Assembly: GCA_015064415.1 (NCBI GenBank)
Contig: SVSG01000006.1
Span: 18,308-82,307 of the forward strand
Source of the DNA: Oscillospiraceae bacterium
Lineage (GTDB): Bacteria > Bacillota > Clostridia > Oscillospirales > CAG-272
DNA length: 64,000 bases
Direction: 5' to 3'
The notes below the pieces were generated by a model, which saw only the letters and a list, made by a program, of their open reading frames with translations, was not told the DNA's origin and did not search any database. The position numbers and the translations under genes are program-made. Shown here in pieces: positions 15,737 to 27,863 of the stretch (the first letter of the stretch is position 1; every line of letters begins with the position of its first letter).

Positions 15737-16972
15737 TTACTCAGCGGTCTGTTCCGTGGTCTGCTCTGCGGTCTCTTCCTCGGTCTCGACAACACGCTTC
15801 TTGGGGGTCACGATGCCGATGCGGCGCTCGCTATCCTTGTCGAAGAAGTGGATGCGGGACATATCCAGTGCCACCTTGATGGTGTCGCCGGCGCGGCTCT
15901 GAGAGCGGGAGGACACGCGAGCGATCATTCTGTTCATCTCAACGTCCAGCTCCTTACCGGTGGACATACCCTCCTTGGGAGCGCGGTCATAGCTGTTAAG
16001 GTACAGATAGATCTCTGCGCCCATCAGCTCGGTCACGTCAACGTCAACGGTGATGCAGCTGTCTGCCAACGAGTTGAGGTGCATGGGATCGTCATGGATG
16101 CACTCGGGACGAAGACCTGCAACGACCTCCTGGTCGATGTACTCGCGCAGGGCGGGATTTGCAGACTTTTCGGGGGGAAGCTTGATAGAGTTGCCATCAA
16201 AGTTGAAGTACAGATCCTTGCCCTCTTCGGTAAGGATACCGTTGATGAAGTTCATCTGGGGGGTACCGATAAAGCCGGCAACGAAAAGGTTGACGGGGTT
16301 ATCATACAGGTTCTGAGGAGTATCTACCTGCTGAATGAGACCGTCCTTCATAACGACGATACGGGTTGCCATGGTCATTGCCTCGACCTGGTCGTGCGTA
16401 ACGTAGATAAAGGTGGTTTCTACTCTCTTATGAAGCTTGGTCAGCTCGGTTCTCATCGTTGCACGAAGCTTTGCGTCCAGGTTGGAAAGCGGCTCGTCCA
16501 GAAGGAATACCTTGGGGTTACGCACGATAGCGCGGCCCAGTGCCACACGCTGCTTCTGACCACCGGAAAGTGCCTTGGGCTTACGGTCGAGAAGGTGGGT
16601 GATATCAAGGATACGGGCGGCCTCTTCAACGCGGCGCTTGATCTCTTCCTTGGGGGTCTTGCTCAGCTTCAGACCGAATGCCATGTTATCGAACACAGAC
16701 ATGTGGGGGTACAGAGCGTAGTTCTGGAACACCATCGCGATCTGACGATCCTTGGGTGCCACATCGTTTACAAGCTGATCACCGATGAACAGCTCGCCCT
16801 CGGTAATTTCCTCAAGGCCTGCGACCATACGCAACGTCGTGGTCTTACCACAACCGGAGGGACCGACGAACACGATAAATTCCTTGTCCTTGATCTCCAG
16901 GTTGAAATCGGAAACGGCGGTAACGCCACCGGGGTACTTCTTATAAATGTGTTTGAGCGATAAGCTTGCCAT
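15737..16972 (-). CDS. sugar ABC transporter ATP-binding protein (MsmK/UgpC type)
   Basis: This 411-residue CUT1-family ATPase shows Walker A (Gly-Pro-Ser-Gly-Cys-Gly-Lys-Thr, residues 37-44), the Q-loop, the signature Leu-Ser-Gly-Gly-Gln, Walker B Phe-Leu-Leu-Asp-Glu-Pro, and the switch His in Val-Thr-His-Asp. A C-terminal TOBE-type domain follows. The last 20 residues are a Glu/Thr-rich tail. No permease or binding protein is nearby. In related bacteria such an orphan ATPase energises several sugar importers, which fits the many intracellular glycosidases here. It has its own terminator. Confidence 0.9.
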   Translation of the reverse strand: MASLSLKHIYKKYPGGVTAVSDFNLEIKDKEFIVFVGPSGCGKTTTLRMVAGLEEITEGELFIGDQLVNDVAPKDRQIAMVFQNYALYPHMSVFDNMAFGLKLSKTPKEEIKRRVEEAARILDITHLLDRKPKALSGGQKQRVALGRAIVRNPKVFLLDEPLSNLDAKLRATMRTELTKLHKRVETTFIYVTHDQVEAMTMATRIVVMKDGLIQQVDTPQNLYDNPVNLFVAGFIGTPQMNFINGILTEEGKDLYFNFDGNSIKLPPEKSANPALREYIDQEVVAGLRPECIHDDPMHLNSLADSCITVDVDVTELMGAEIYLYLNSYDRAPKEGMSTGKELDVEMNRMIARVSSRSQSRAGDTIKVALDMSRIHFFDKDSERRIGIVTPKKRVVETEEETAEQTTEQTAE

Positions 16973-17187
16973 GTGTAACTCCTCCTTGGTGGGATGCTTT
17001 TTGCACCCGGACCTAATATTCTAACATATATTATTATACCAAATTCCTTCCATTAAGGGAAGAGGATAATTCTCCAAATTTTCCGCGCCGCGTTTATGCA
17101 TTATGCACAAGCGTCAGCAGCTTCGTGTGACGGGCGCGGAAAGGAATAGAGGTTGTGAACGAAATATTACGTTCATTTATGAACAAA
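16973..17187. promoter_or_regulatory. intergenic region upstream of the sugar ATPase
   Basis: This 215-bp spacer lies between tex and the ATPase gene, both leftward. A -10 box TATAAT (17038-17033) with a poor -35 is the likely ATPase promoter. Nearer tex are an inverted repeat TTCCGCGCC/GGCGCGGAA (about 17080-17140), perhaps the tex transcript end, and TGAACG/CGTTCA (17156-17175). No gene is seen. Confidence 0.45.
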
Positions 17188-19362
17188 TCAGCCCTTCTTT
17201 TGTGCCTCACGCGGCTTTTTCATCGACAGCGCGATGCGCTTTTTCTTCAGATCGACGGAAAGCACGCGCACCTGTACGATGTCGCCCACCGACACCACCT
17301 CGCGGGGGTGCTTGATGAAGCGGTCGGAGAGCTCGGAAACGTGGACAAGGCCGTCCTGATGCACGCCGATATCCACGAACGCGCCGAAGTCGATCACGTT
17401 GCGCACGGTGCCTGTGAGCATCATGCCCTCCTGCAGATCCGACATTTCCAACACGTCCTCACGCAATACGGGAGGCGCAAAATCATCACGCAGGTCACGG
17501 CCGGGCTTTTCCAGCTCGGCGGCAATGTCCACAAGCGTGGGCTCGCCTACGCCAAGCTCGGCGGCGACTTTCGCCGCGCCCTCGGTGCGCAGTCTGCCGC
17601 TGATGCCGGAAAGCTTGCCTGCCTTGATATCCTCCTTGCTATAACCAAAACGCTCAAGAAGAGCGCGGGCGGCGGCGTAGGATTCGGGGTGCACGCCCGT
17701 GTTATCCAACAGCTCCTTGGAGCCGGGCACGCGCAAAAAGCCCGCACACTGCTCGTAGGCCTTGGCGCCGATACGCGGCACCTTCAGCACCTCGGCACGC
17801 GTCTTGAACTCGCCGTTTTCCTCACGGTACTTGACGATATTTTTCGCGCTGGTGGCATTGATACCCGAAATATAGGAAAGCAAAGAATGGGAGGCGGTAT
17901 TGAGGTCCACGCCTACGCTGTTCACGCAATCCTCCACCACGCCCGAGAGCGACTCGTCCAGCATGGCGGGCTTCATATCGTGCTGATACTGCCCCACACC
18001 GATGGCCTTGGGGTCGATCTTGACAAGCTCCGCAAGCGGGTCCTGCAGGCGGCGCGCGATCGAGACGGCGGAGCGCTGCATGACGTCAAATTCCGGGAAC
18101 TCGTCAGCGGCCAGCTTGGAGGCGGAGTACACGGAGGCACCCGACTCGCTGACGATGATATATTTGGTGTCGACCTTCATTTCGCGCAGAAGCTCGGCCA
18201 CGAACTTTTCGCTCTCGCGGGAGGCGGTGCCGTTGCCGATGGCGATCACGTCCACGCCCCATTTGGTGATCAGGCGCTTCATGATCTGCTTGGCCTGCTC
18301 GGCGCGTCCCGCACCCTGCGTGGGGTAGACCACGGCGGTGTCCAGCACCTTGCCCGTGGGATCGCAGACAGCCAGCTTGCAGCCGTGCGCGTAGCCGGGG
18401 TCGAAGCCAAGCACGACCTTGCCCTTGATGGGCGCCTGCATCAGAAGGTGACGCAGGTTTTCCGAGAACAGCACGATCGCGCCGCGCGATGCCATATCAA
18501 AAAGATCGTTGCGGATCTCGCGCTCCACGGAGGGAGCGATCAGACGGTCATAGCTGTCCGCAATGGCGGCGCTGACGTACTCCTTGGCGGGGCTTTCGCC
18601 GGGCTTGACGATGGCGGCATAGAGGTGGTTAAGAACGATATCCTTGTCGATGGTCACGTCCACCTTGAGGAACTCTTCCTTCTCGCCGCGGTTGATGGCA
18701 AGCACGCGGTGGCCCGGCACCTTGTGCACGGGCTCGCTGTAATCGTAATACTGCGCGTAGACCGAGTCCTCCTCCTTTGCCTGCTTGGAGGAAAGGAAGC
18801 CGTGGCGCACCGTGAGCGAGCGGATCGCCTTGCGGTACTCGGCATTGTCGGAAACGTCCTCGGCAATGATGTCCATCGCACCCGCCAGCGCGGCCTCTTC
18901 CGTGGGAACGCCCTTCTCCTCGTCCACGAAGGTAGCAGCAAGGTCGGGAATGGCGGGATCGTAGCTCTTTTCCTGCGCAAGCAACGCCTCGGCAAGGGGC
19001 TCAAGGCCTCTTTCGCGTGCCACGGAGGCACGGGTCTTGCGATGCGGGCGGAAGGGACGGTAGATATCGTCCACCTCGGTGATCGTAACGGCGGCGCGGA
19101 TGGCGGCCTCGATCTCGGGGGTCAGCTTCTCCTGCTCGGCGATCAGCTTGATGACCTCCTCCTTGCGCGCTTCGATATTGCGCAGATAGCGCAAACGCTC
19201 CTCCAGCTTACGGAGCTGGGTATCGTCAAGCCCGCCCGTGATCTCCTTACGGTAACGGGAGATAAAGGGAATGGTATTTCCCTCGTCCAGAAGGGCGACT
19301 GTTTTTTCCACCTGGTCGACCGTGAGAGAAAGCTCAGCGGCCAGCTTTTGCATCATTTCCAT
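17188..19362 (-). CDS. tex: Tex family S1 RNA-binding transcription accessory protein
   Basis: This 724-residue protein has the full Tex architecture: an N-terminal helical domain, a YqgF-like nuclease-fold domain (Val-Val-Leu-Gly-Phe-Asp-Pro-Gly-Tyr-Ala-His-Gly, residue about 317), a helix-hairpin-helix pair (Ile-Ser-Gly-Ile-Asn-Ala-Thr-Ser-Ala-Lys-Asn-Ile-Val), and a C-terminal S1 domain (Leu-Thr-Gly-Thr-Val-Arg-Asn-Val-Ile-Asp-Phe-Gly-Ala-Phe-Val-Asp). It binds nucleic acid and affects transcription and tolerance of toxic products. AAAGGATG precedes the start. It lies 23 bp after the pseudouridine synthase gene and is cotranscribed with it. Confidence 0.95.
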   Translation of the reverse strand: MEMMQKLAAELSLTVDQVEKTVALLDEGNTIPFISRYRKEITGGLDDTQLRKLEERLRYLRNIEARKEEVIKLIAEQEKLTPEIEAAIRAAVTITEVDDIYRPFRPHRKTRASVARERGLEPLAEALLAQEKSYDPAIPDLAATFVDEEKGVPTEEAALAGAMDIIAEDVSDNAEYRKAIRSLTVRHGFLSSKQAKEEDSVYAQYYDYSEPVHKVPGHRVLAINRGEKEEFLKVDVTIDKDIVLNHLYAAIVKPGESPAKEYVSAAIADSYDRLIAPSVEREIRNDLFDMASRGAIVLFSENLRHLLMQAPIKGKVVLGFDPGYAHGCKLAVCDPTGKVLDTAVVYPTQGAGRAEQAKQIMKRLITKWGVDVIAIGNGTASRESEKFVAELLREMKVDTKYIIVSESGASVYSASKLAADEFPEFDVMQRSAVSIARRLQDPLAELVKIDPKAIGVGQYQHDMKPAMLDESLSGVVEDCVNSVGVDLNTASHSLLSYISGINATSAKNIVKYREENGEFKTRAEVLKVPRIGAKAYEQCAGFLRVPGSKELLDNTGVHPESYAAARALLERFGYSKEDIKAGKLSGISGRLRTEGAAKVAAELGVGEPTLVDIAAELEKPGRDLRDDFAPPVLREDVLEMSDLQEGMMLTGTVRNVIDFGAFVDIGVHQDGLVHVSELSDRFIKHPREVVSVGDIVQVRVLSVDLKKKRIALSMKKPREAQKKG

Positions 19363-19385
19363 ATTTACATCCTTTCGTTGAAGTC

Positions 19386-20096
19386 TTATTTTGCAGCATC
19401 CAGAATCGCCTGCTCCTCTTCGGCTGTCAGCTCACGCCACGCGCCGCGCGGCAAGTCCGCAGGCAGGGTAAGAGGCCCGAAGGAGATGCGCTCCAGATAC
19501 GTGATCTGGTTGTGCAGCGCCTCCAGCATTCTTTTGATCTGATGATATTTCCCTTCCACCAACGTGATGACACCCGAATGCGCATCCGCATTCAGCTCGA
19601 TGTCGGCGGGCTTTGTCTCGTAGCCGTCCTCCAGCACAAGACCTTCGCGAAAGCGCTCGCACTCCTCCTTTGTGAGGGGAAACTTACAGCGAAACGCATA
19701 GCGCTTGGCCACGTGTCGGCGCGGCGAGAGCAGGCGGTGCGCCACGTCACCGTTGTCGGTGAGCAGCATAAGCCCCAGCGTGTGCTTATCCAATCTTCCG
19801 CAGGGAAAAAGCCCGAACGCCGTGTACTGCGGGGGCAAGAGCTCAAGCACCGTGGGGTCGCGCCCGTCCTCCGTGGCGCTGACGTAGCCGTCCGGCTTAT
19901 TGAGCAGCACGTAATGATATTGCTTATAGCAAACGGGCGTGCCGCAATAGCACACCGCGTCGCGCTCGGGGTCGATCTGCACGTCGGCCTTTTTCACGGG
20001 CGCGCCGTTGACGGTAATCTGTCCCGCGCGGGCGGCCTTCCCCGCCTCGCTTCTGGTGGCGGTTGCCGTCACGCTTAAAAATTTATCCAATCGCAT
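19386..20096 (-). CDS. pseudouridine synthase, RsuA/RluB-E-F family
   Basis: This 236-residue protein has an N-terminal S4 domain (Met-Arg-Leu-Asp-Lys-Phe-Leu, then Val-Asn-Gly) followed by the catalytic domain. The Gly-Arg-Leu-Asp-Lys-x-Thr-x-Gly-Leu motif holds the nucleophile Asp. Gly-Lys-Tyr-His-Gln-Ile-Lys-Arg-Met is the typical C-terminal motif of the family. The start at 20096 is 8 bases after GGAGG; the GTG further upstream overlaps that site. It likely modifies 16S rRNA U516 or a 23S site; the two cannot be told apart here. Its own promoter lies at 20126-20154. Confidence 0.9.
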   Translation of the reverse strand: MRLDKFLSVTATATRSEAGKAARAGQITVNGAPVKKADVQIDPERDAVCYCGTPVCYKQYHYVLLNKPDGYVSATEDGRDPTVLELLPPQYTAFGLFPCGRLDKHTLGLMLLTDNGDVAHRLLSPRRHVAKRYAFRCKFPLTKEECERFREGLVLEDGYETKPADIELNADAHSGVITLVEGKYHQIKRMLEALHNQITYLERISFGPLTLPADLPRGAWRELTAEEEQAILDAAK

Positions 20097-20125
20097 ACGG
20101 CACACCTCCTTTACGCGACCTTATT

Positions 20126-20154
20126 ATTGTACCATATTTTATCTGAAATGTAAA
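20126..20154 (-). promoter_or_regulatory. promoter of the pseudouridine synthase-tex unit
   Basis: On the minus strand: TTTACA (20154-20149), 17 bp, TACAAT (20131-20126). Confidence 0.7.
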
Positions 20155-20223
20155 GGGCTGACGGGGAAAAAGGCGCGAGAAAATTGCGCAAAAAAATTCC
20201 TTTTCTTTTTCGCCTTTTTTTGA

Positions 20224-20252
20224 TTGACATCACTTTTGCGGTATGGTAAAAT
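20224..20252 (+). promoter_or_regulatory. promoter of lacZ
   Basis: TTGACA, 17 bp, TAAAAT, followed by GGAGGT and the lacZ ATG. Confidence 0.75.
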
Positions 20253-20262
20253 ACAAGCATAG

Positions 20263-23376
<3,114 letters not shown>

Positions 23377-23377
23377 G

Positions 23378-23423
23378 CAAAGAAAAACACCGTTTGCGGG
23401 GTGCAAACGGTGTTTTTCTTTGC
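23378..23423. terminator. 21-bp-stem terminator after lacZ
   Basis: A perfect stem runs from GCAAAGAAAAACACC (start 23378) to its complement ending at 23423, around a GGGGT loop, right after the lacZ stop. Confidence 0.85.
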
Positions 23424-23444
23424 CCGTTATGGGGGTAATTGCTT

Positions 23445-24143
23445 TTAAAGCTCCTCCACGGAGACCACGCCCGCAATTTCGGTAAGAGCGGTCATCACGC
23501 GGTCATGCGTCATCTTACGCGGCAGCTGCAACGAATAAATGGCGCAAGGGTTTTTGGTGCTGCCCGCCGATTTGGTGATATGCAGATCGCCCACGACCAC
23601 GCCGCGATTACGCAGGTAATCGTCGATCTTTTCCAGCGCCTCGTTTTCCTTGTACTCCACGTACAGGTGGATGTCACGCGCGGTGGACATCAGGAACCAC
23701 TCGAAGCGGGAAAGCACCAGCTCGACAAGCAGGATCATTGCCGTGGCGATCAGTGCCGCCTCAAAGTACCCGGCACCGATGGCAAGCCCCACAATGGCGG
23801 AGGCCCAAAGCCCCGCCGCCGTGGTAAGGCCCTTGACCTGGCGGCGCTTGGTCACGATGATGGTGCCCGCACCGATGAAGCCGATGCCCGCGATCACCTG
23901 CGCGCCAAGACGGGTGAGGTCGGTGAACATATCCAGATGTAAATAGAGGTACTGGCTGGTCAGCGTCGTCATAGAGGCGCCAAGGCAGATCAGAATATGG
24001 GTACGGAAGCCCGCAGGGCGTCTTTTGTGCTCACGCTCGATACCGATCAGACCGCCGCAGACCACGGCAAGCAGCATACGGATCACCGCGCCCCAGATAT
24101 TAAACCCTTCCGCAAAGCGGATCATATCCAAAAATTCACGCAT
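23445..24143 (-). CDS. MgtC/SapB-family membrane protein (second copy)
   Basis: This 232-residue protein has four to five N-terminal membrane segments with the MgtC motifs Gly-Gly-Leu-Ile-Gly-Ile-Glu-Arg, Arg-Pro-Ala-Gly-Phe-Arg-Thr-His, and Gly-Phe-Ile-Gly-Ala-Gly-Thr-Ile-Ile. A C-terminal ACT-like cytosolic domain follows. MgtC proteins modulate F-type ATPase or survival at low magnesium. AGGAGGTG precedes the start. It is the last gene of the leftward cluster and a clear paralogue of the gene 12 bp upstream. Confidence 0.88.
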   Translation of the reverse strand: MREFLDMIRFAEGFNIWGAVIRMLLAVVCGGLIGIEREHKRRPAGFRTHILICLGASMTTLTSQYLYLHLDMFTDLTRLGAQVIAGIGFIGAGTIIVTKRRQVKGLTTAAGLWASAIVGLAIGAGYFEAALIATAMILLVELVLSRFEWFLMSTARDIHLYVEYKENEALEKIDDYLRNRGVVVGDLHITKSAGSTKNPCAIYSLQLPRKMTHDRVMTALTEIAGVVSVEEL

Positions 24144-24155
24144 GGAAACACCTCC

Positions 24156-24893
24156 TTACAGCTCTTCGATGGTGCGGATGCTTTCCAACCCTGCCAGCAC
24201 CGTCATCACCTTGGTGTGCGGCATGCGTTTGGGCAATCGGATGGAAAACACGGCACTTTGCGTGAGCTTCGTTTCGTTCGCTTTTCGCACGTCCACGTCG
24301 AAAATGCGGATATTCTGCTCCTTGATGGTGGAAATGATCTTTCCCAGATCGTCCACGTGCTCAAATTCCACGTACAAATTCAGATTTCTCGTTCTGGCGA
24401 CGATCACGCGCTCCAGACGGCTGAACACGATAATGGTCAGACTGATCAGCAGACAGGCAACGAACGCGCCCTCCACAAATCCCGCACCGATGGCAAGCCC
24501 CATGCAGGCCGAGGCCCAGAGCCCTGCCGCCGTGGTCAGTCCCTTGACCTCCTGACGTCCCGTTACGATGATCGTACCCGCGCCAAGGAAGCCGATGCCG
24601 TTGATGACCTGCGCGCCAAGACGCGAGGCATCCGTATATTTCTGACCGTCAAAATGCGTCAGCAGATGCCAATGCGCATCCACCATCATGGTCAGATACT
24701 GGCTGATCAGCATGGCAAGTGCCGCACCGATGCACACCAGCATATGCGTGCGGAAGCCCGCAGGACGGCGCTTGCGACCGCGTTCCAAGCCGATCACACC
24801 GCCGCAGAACATCGCCACGCCAAGGCGTAAAAGCGTCACCCAGATCATATTGTCCATCGTCATATGGCTGAGCTTTTCAAAAATCCAAAACAT
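24156..24893 (-). CDS. MgtC/SapB-family membrane protein (first copy)
   Basis: This is a 245-residue paralogue of the next gene, with the same Gly-Gly-Val-Ile-Gly-Leu-Glu-Arg, Arg-Pro-Ala-Gly-Phe-Arg-Thr-His and Gly-Phe-Leu-Gly-Ala-Gly-Thr motifs. The loop after the third membrane segment is longer than in its partner. The start at 24893 (AAAGG upstream) avoids overlap with htrA; a longer frame would run into it. The C-terminal domain ends in Thr-Ile-Glu-Glu-Leu, close to the Val-Glu-Glu-Leu of its partner, as expected of a tandem duplication. Confidence 0.87.
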   Translation of the reverse strand: MFWIFEKLSHMTMDNMIWVTLLRLGVAMFCGGVIGLERGRKRRPAGFRTHMLVCIGAALAMLISQYLTMMVDAHWHLLTHFDGQKYTDASRLGAQVINGIGFLGAGTIIVTGRQEVKGLTTAAGLWASACMGLAIGAGFVEGAFVACLLISLTIIVFSRLERVIVARTRNLNLYVEFEHVDDLGKIISTIKEQNIRIFDVDVRKANETKLTQSAVFSIRLPKRMPHTKVMTVLAGLESIRTIEEL

Positions 24894-24937
24894 AACCAAA
24901 ACCTTTCTTATGTAACAACAGGGAGGTAGGGGCAGGA

Positions 24938-26317
24938 TCAGGAGATCTCGCCCTCTGAAAGGATCACGCTGACCGTCACTTCCGCATTGTCGCGCCACAC
25001 CTTTACGGTGACGGTGCTGGCCACGGGAAAACGGTTCACCGTTTTGATCAGATCCGAGGTGTCGCGCACCACGAAATCATTCACGGAAAGGATGACGTCG
25101 CCCACCCGGAATTTCCCCTTGGCATTGGCGGCATCCGCGCTCATCACGTACACGCCGTCAGCAGGCATGTAGTAGTACCCCTCCACCTCGGTGGGGGAGG
25201 ATTGCACAAGCCCCGTTTCGGGATCGGTGGTGTACCACGTCCCCTTCTCGCCGCCGTGGCCGGTCACGCCCAGCAACGAGCGCCCCTCCACGATCGGGTT
25301 GTCGCCGCTGAAAGAGCCCGTCGCGATGATCTGATCCAAGATCTGCTTGGCCCCGTCGATCGGGATGGCAAAGCCAAGCGACTCGTTATTCGACATTTTG
25401 CGCACCACGATGCCCACCACGCGACCGTACATATCCGCCATGGGGCCACCGGAGTTGCCGGGGTTGACGCTGGCATCCGTCTGGATGACAAGGATCTTCT
25501 TTTCATACGTGCCGTCGCTGTCATCGTCAATGGGCAGCAATCGGTTGATATAGGAGACCTTGCCGAAGGTAGAGGTCGCCACAAGCTCCAGACCGTAAGG
25601 CGTGCCAACGGCCACCACGTCGTCTCCCACAAGCAGATCTGCCGAGGAGCCGAGCTTTGCGGGCACAAGCCCCGTTGCCTGCACGCGGAGCACCGCCACG
25701 TCGGCGTCCTTGTTATAGCCCACGATCTCGGCTGTGTGCGCCGTGCCGTCGGGCAGCACGACCTGAATGGTGGAGGCATCCTTGATCACGTGATAGTTGG
25801 TGCAGATATGCCCCTTATCGTCATACACGAAGCCGGAGCCCGTGCCGCGCCCCGTTTTGGTGATCACGGAGATGGTCACGGTGGATTTTTTCATCACGTC
25901 CGCCGCCTCGTTCGGAGTCAGAAGGCCGCTTTGCTCGTCATACTCGCGCACGTAGACCACGCGCTCATTATACAACGTACGAATGATCTGAAAACCGCCC
26001 TCGCCCATAAAAAGCACCAGCGTCAGCAGCGCAAGGCAAAGGGCCACCACGCCGCCGAACACGGCGAAAAAGGTGCGCTTGCTTTCCTTCGGTGCGGGCG
26101 TCGGCTCCGGCTTGAAATTCCACGTAAAGCTTTGCACGCACGCGCGTTCTTGCGTTGCTTGCTCTTCTTTTACCTCTTCCGCGACGATCTCGGCGGGGGC
26201 GTCGCTCGCCTCCCCCGTGCACGCGCATTGCTCGCAGGCGGGTGCCTGCGCGGGCTCGCTGATACGGTTCTCGCTCTCCCCCACGGTCTCGGGGGTCATG
26301 TCCTTATTTTCTTCCAT
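24938..26317 (-). CDS. htrA: membrane-anchored HtrA/DegP-type serine protease
   Basis: This 459-residue protein has an acidic cytosolic N-terminus, one membrane segment (about 84-104), and an extracytoplasmic trypsin-like protease with His176, Asp206 and Ser289 (Gly-Asn-Ser-Gly-Gly-Pro). A C-terminal PDZ domain contains Phe-Arg-Val-Gly-Asp-Val-Ile. It degrades or refolds damaged surface and secreted proteins. The start at 26317 follows AAAGGAG. The gene lies 19 bp after the histidine kinase stop, so it is cotranscribed with a two-component system. This suggests control by envelope stress. Confidence 0.92.
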   Translation of the reverse strand: MEENKDMTPETVGESENRISEPAQAPACEQCACTGEASDAPAEIVAEEVKEEQATQERACVQSFTWNFKPEPTPAPKESKRTFFAVFGGVVALCLALLTLVLFMGEGGFQIIRTLYNERVVYVREYDEQSGLLTPNEAADVMKKSTVTISVITKTGRGTGSGFVYDDKGHICTNYHVIKDASTIQVVLPDGTAHTAEIVGYNKDADVAVLRVQATGLVPAKLGSSADLLVGDDVVAVGTPYGLELVATSTFGKVSYINRLLPIDDDSDGTYEKKILVIQTDASVNPGNSGGPMADMYGRVVGIVVRKMSNNESLGFAIPIDGAKQILDQIIATGSFSGDNPIVEGRSLLGVTGHGGEKGTWYTTDPETGLVQSSPTEVEGYYYMPADGVYVMSADAANAKGKFRVGDVILSVNDFVVRDTSDLIKTVNRFPVASTVTVKVWRDNAEVTVSVILSEGEIS

Positions 26318-26336
26318 ACGGTCTCCTTTAACATAC

Positions 26337-27788
26337 TCAGGCAAGCGGCAGCGTGAAATTGAATTCACAGAACTTCCCTTGCTCGCTGGTTACCCATATT
26401 TTTTCATGGTGTGCATCCATAATGGTCTTGGAAATGAAAAGCCCAAGCCCCACGCCGCTTTTATCCAGTCCGCGGCTCTTATCCCCTTTGTAAAAACGCT
26501 CGAATACAAAGGGCAGATCGTCTGCGGCGATCCCTTCACCTTCATTATATACAGAAAGCTGCACGTGGTTATCCTTCACGCCCGTGACACGGACGCGAAG
26601 CACGCCGCCCTCACGGGAAAATTTCACGGCGTTGTCGCAAATGTTATAAAGGATCTGATAGATGGCATCGTGGTCGCCGACGGCGATCATACGCTCCTCG
26701 TCGCAAAAGAATTCGACCTCCAGGCGCTTGCTGTCGATCTTCGCCTCGAAGGAAAACAGGATCCTGCGCGCCATCTCGCAGATGTCAAACGGCTTGAACT
26801 CAAATTTGCGGTCCCCCGCCTGAATGCGGGAAATATCCAAAAGCGAAGCTACCAAACGCGCCAGACGCGACACCTCCGCGCGGCAGACCTCCAGATAATG
26901 CTTATGCTTTTCCGGCGGGATCGCCCCCGACAGGATGTTATCGATAAATCCCGAAATGGTCGTCATCGGTGTGCGCAGATCGTGCGACACGTTCGCCACG
27001 AAGGTGTTGCGCATCACCTCAAGACGCGAGATCGAATCCGCCATATCGTTGAAGGCCACGGCAAGCGCCGCCACCTCGTCCTTGCCCTTCACGGGCACGC
27101 GCACGTCGTAGTTACCTGCGGCAAATTCGCCCGCCATGCGGCTCATGTTCCGTAGCGGCGCGATCACGCGCTCGGTAATGATATACACAAAGATCAGCGC
27201 CGCCAGCATGACCCAAAGACTGCTGATCAGAATGGTCTTGATCATCACGTCAAGCAGCGCGTCCTGCGTGACGGAGGGAGAGCAGGCAAACACCGTGCCG
27301 CATACGTATCCGTTCTCCGTGAACACGGGGGCCGTGTAAAACAGATGCGGGCGGTCAAACACCCCCTCCAGCGTCTGAAATTCAGACAGCTCGACAAGAT
27401 TATTGACCTCGTTCATGATGCTCAAGGGGATCCTTGCGCCCCCTGCGGCGATCTCCCCGTCCGCGGAGATCATGCGCACCACCTTACCGTCCTCGTTCAC
27501 TAACAGGATGCTCATATCCTCGTCCAGATTGCCAAAGGCGGCAAGCATGCGGTCCACGTCCGCTTGCGAGGCGAACACGATCTGATCCATCGCGTTGGCG
27601 GAAAGCGTTTCGGCGCGCGCGCCGAGGAACTCTGCCGCGCCGTGCGCGGTGTTGGAAAGCATCCTTTCCTTGGAGGCGACGGCATAGCTGTTGACCATGC
27701 CCGTGATGATAGACACCAGCACGGCAAAGCTGATGAAAATAATCACCATAAAGGTGGTGATGTATTTGGCAAACACGCTTTTAAACAT
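26337..27788 (-). CDS. sensor histidine kinase
   Basis: This 483-residue protein has one membrane segment near residues 9-31, an extracellular sensor of about 145 residues, a second segment, a HAMP linker, the phospho-acceptor motif Val-Ser-His-Asp-Leu-Arg-Thr-Pro (His about 268), and an ATPase domain with Asn and Gly boxes (Asp-Lys-Ser-Gly-Val-Gly-Leu-Gly-Leu). The start at 27788 follows AAGGAG. It sits between its response regulator and htrA. Confidence 0.93.
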   Translation of the reverse strand: MFKSVFAKYITTFMVIIFISFAVLVSIITGMVNSYAVASKERMLSNTAHGAAEFLGARAETLSANAMDQIVFASQADVDRMLAAFGNLDEDMSILLVNEDGKVVRMISADGEIAAGGARIPLSIMNEVNNLVELSEFQTLEGVFDRPHLFYTAPVFTENGYVCGTVFACSPSVTQDALLDVMIKTILISSLWVMLAALIFVYIITERVIAPLRNMSRMAGEFAAGNYDVRVPVKGKDEVAALAVAFNDMADSISRLEVMRNTFVANVSHDLRTPMTTISGFIDNILSGAIPPEKHKHYLEVCRAEVSRLARLVASLLDISRIQAGDRKFEFKPFDICEMARRILFSFEAKIDSKRLEVEFFCDEERMIAVGDHDAIYQILYNICDNAVKFSREGGVLRVRVTGVKDNHVQLSVYNEGEGIAADDLPFVFERFYKGDKSRGLDKSGVGLGLFISKTIMDAHHEKIWVTSEQGKFCEFNFTLPLA

Positions 27789-27817
27789 AGCCGTCTCCTT
27801 CCTGCAAAAATGTAGCA

Positions 27818-27846
27818 ATGCCGCCGCAAGTTTCCTGCGGCGGCAT
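27818..27846 (-). terminator. hairpin between response regulator and kinase genes
   Basis: TGCCGCCGCA and TGCGGCGGCA form a 10-bp GC stem in the 75-bp spacer, with a weak T-stretch after it on the minus strand. It may lower kinase and protease expression relative to the regulator. Confidence 0.5.
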
Positions 27847-27863
27847 GGGGGACGCGGGATCGG

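Noticed and set aside
17155..19542. Long + strand frame opposite tex
   Set aside because: A shadow frame; tex has complete domains on the minus strand, and this frame crosses into the pseudouridine synthase gene.
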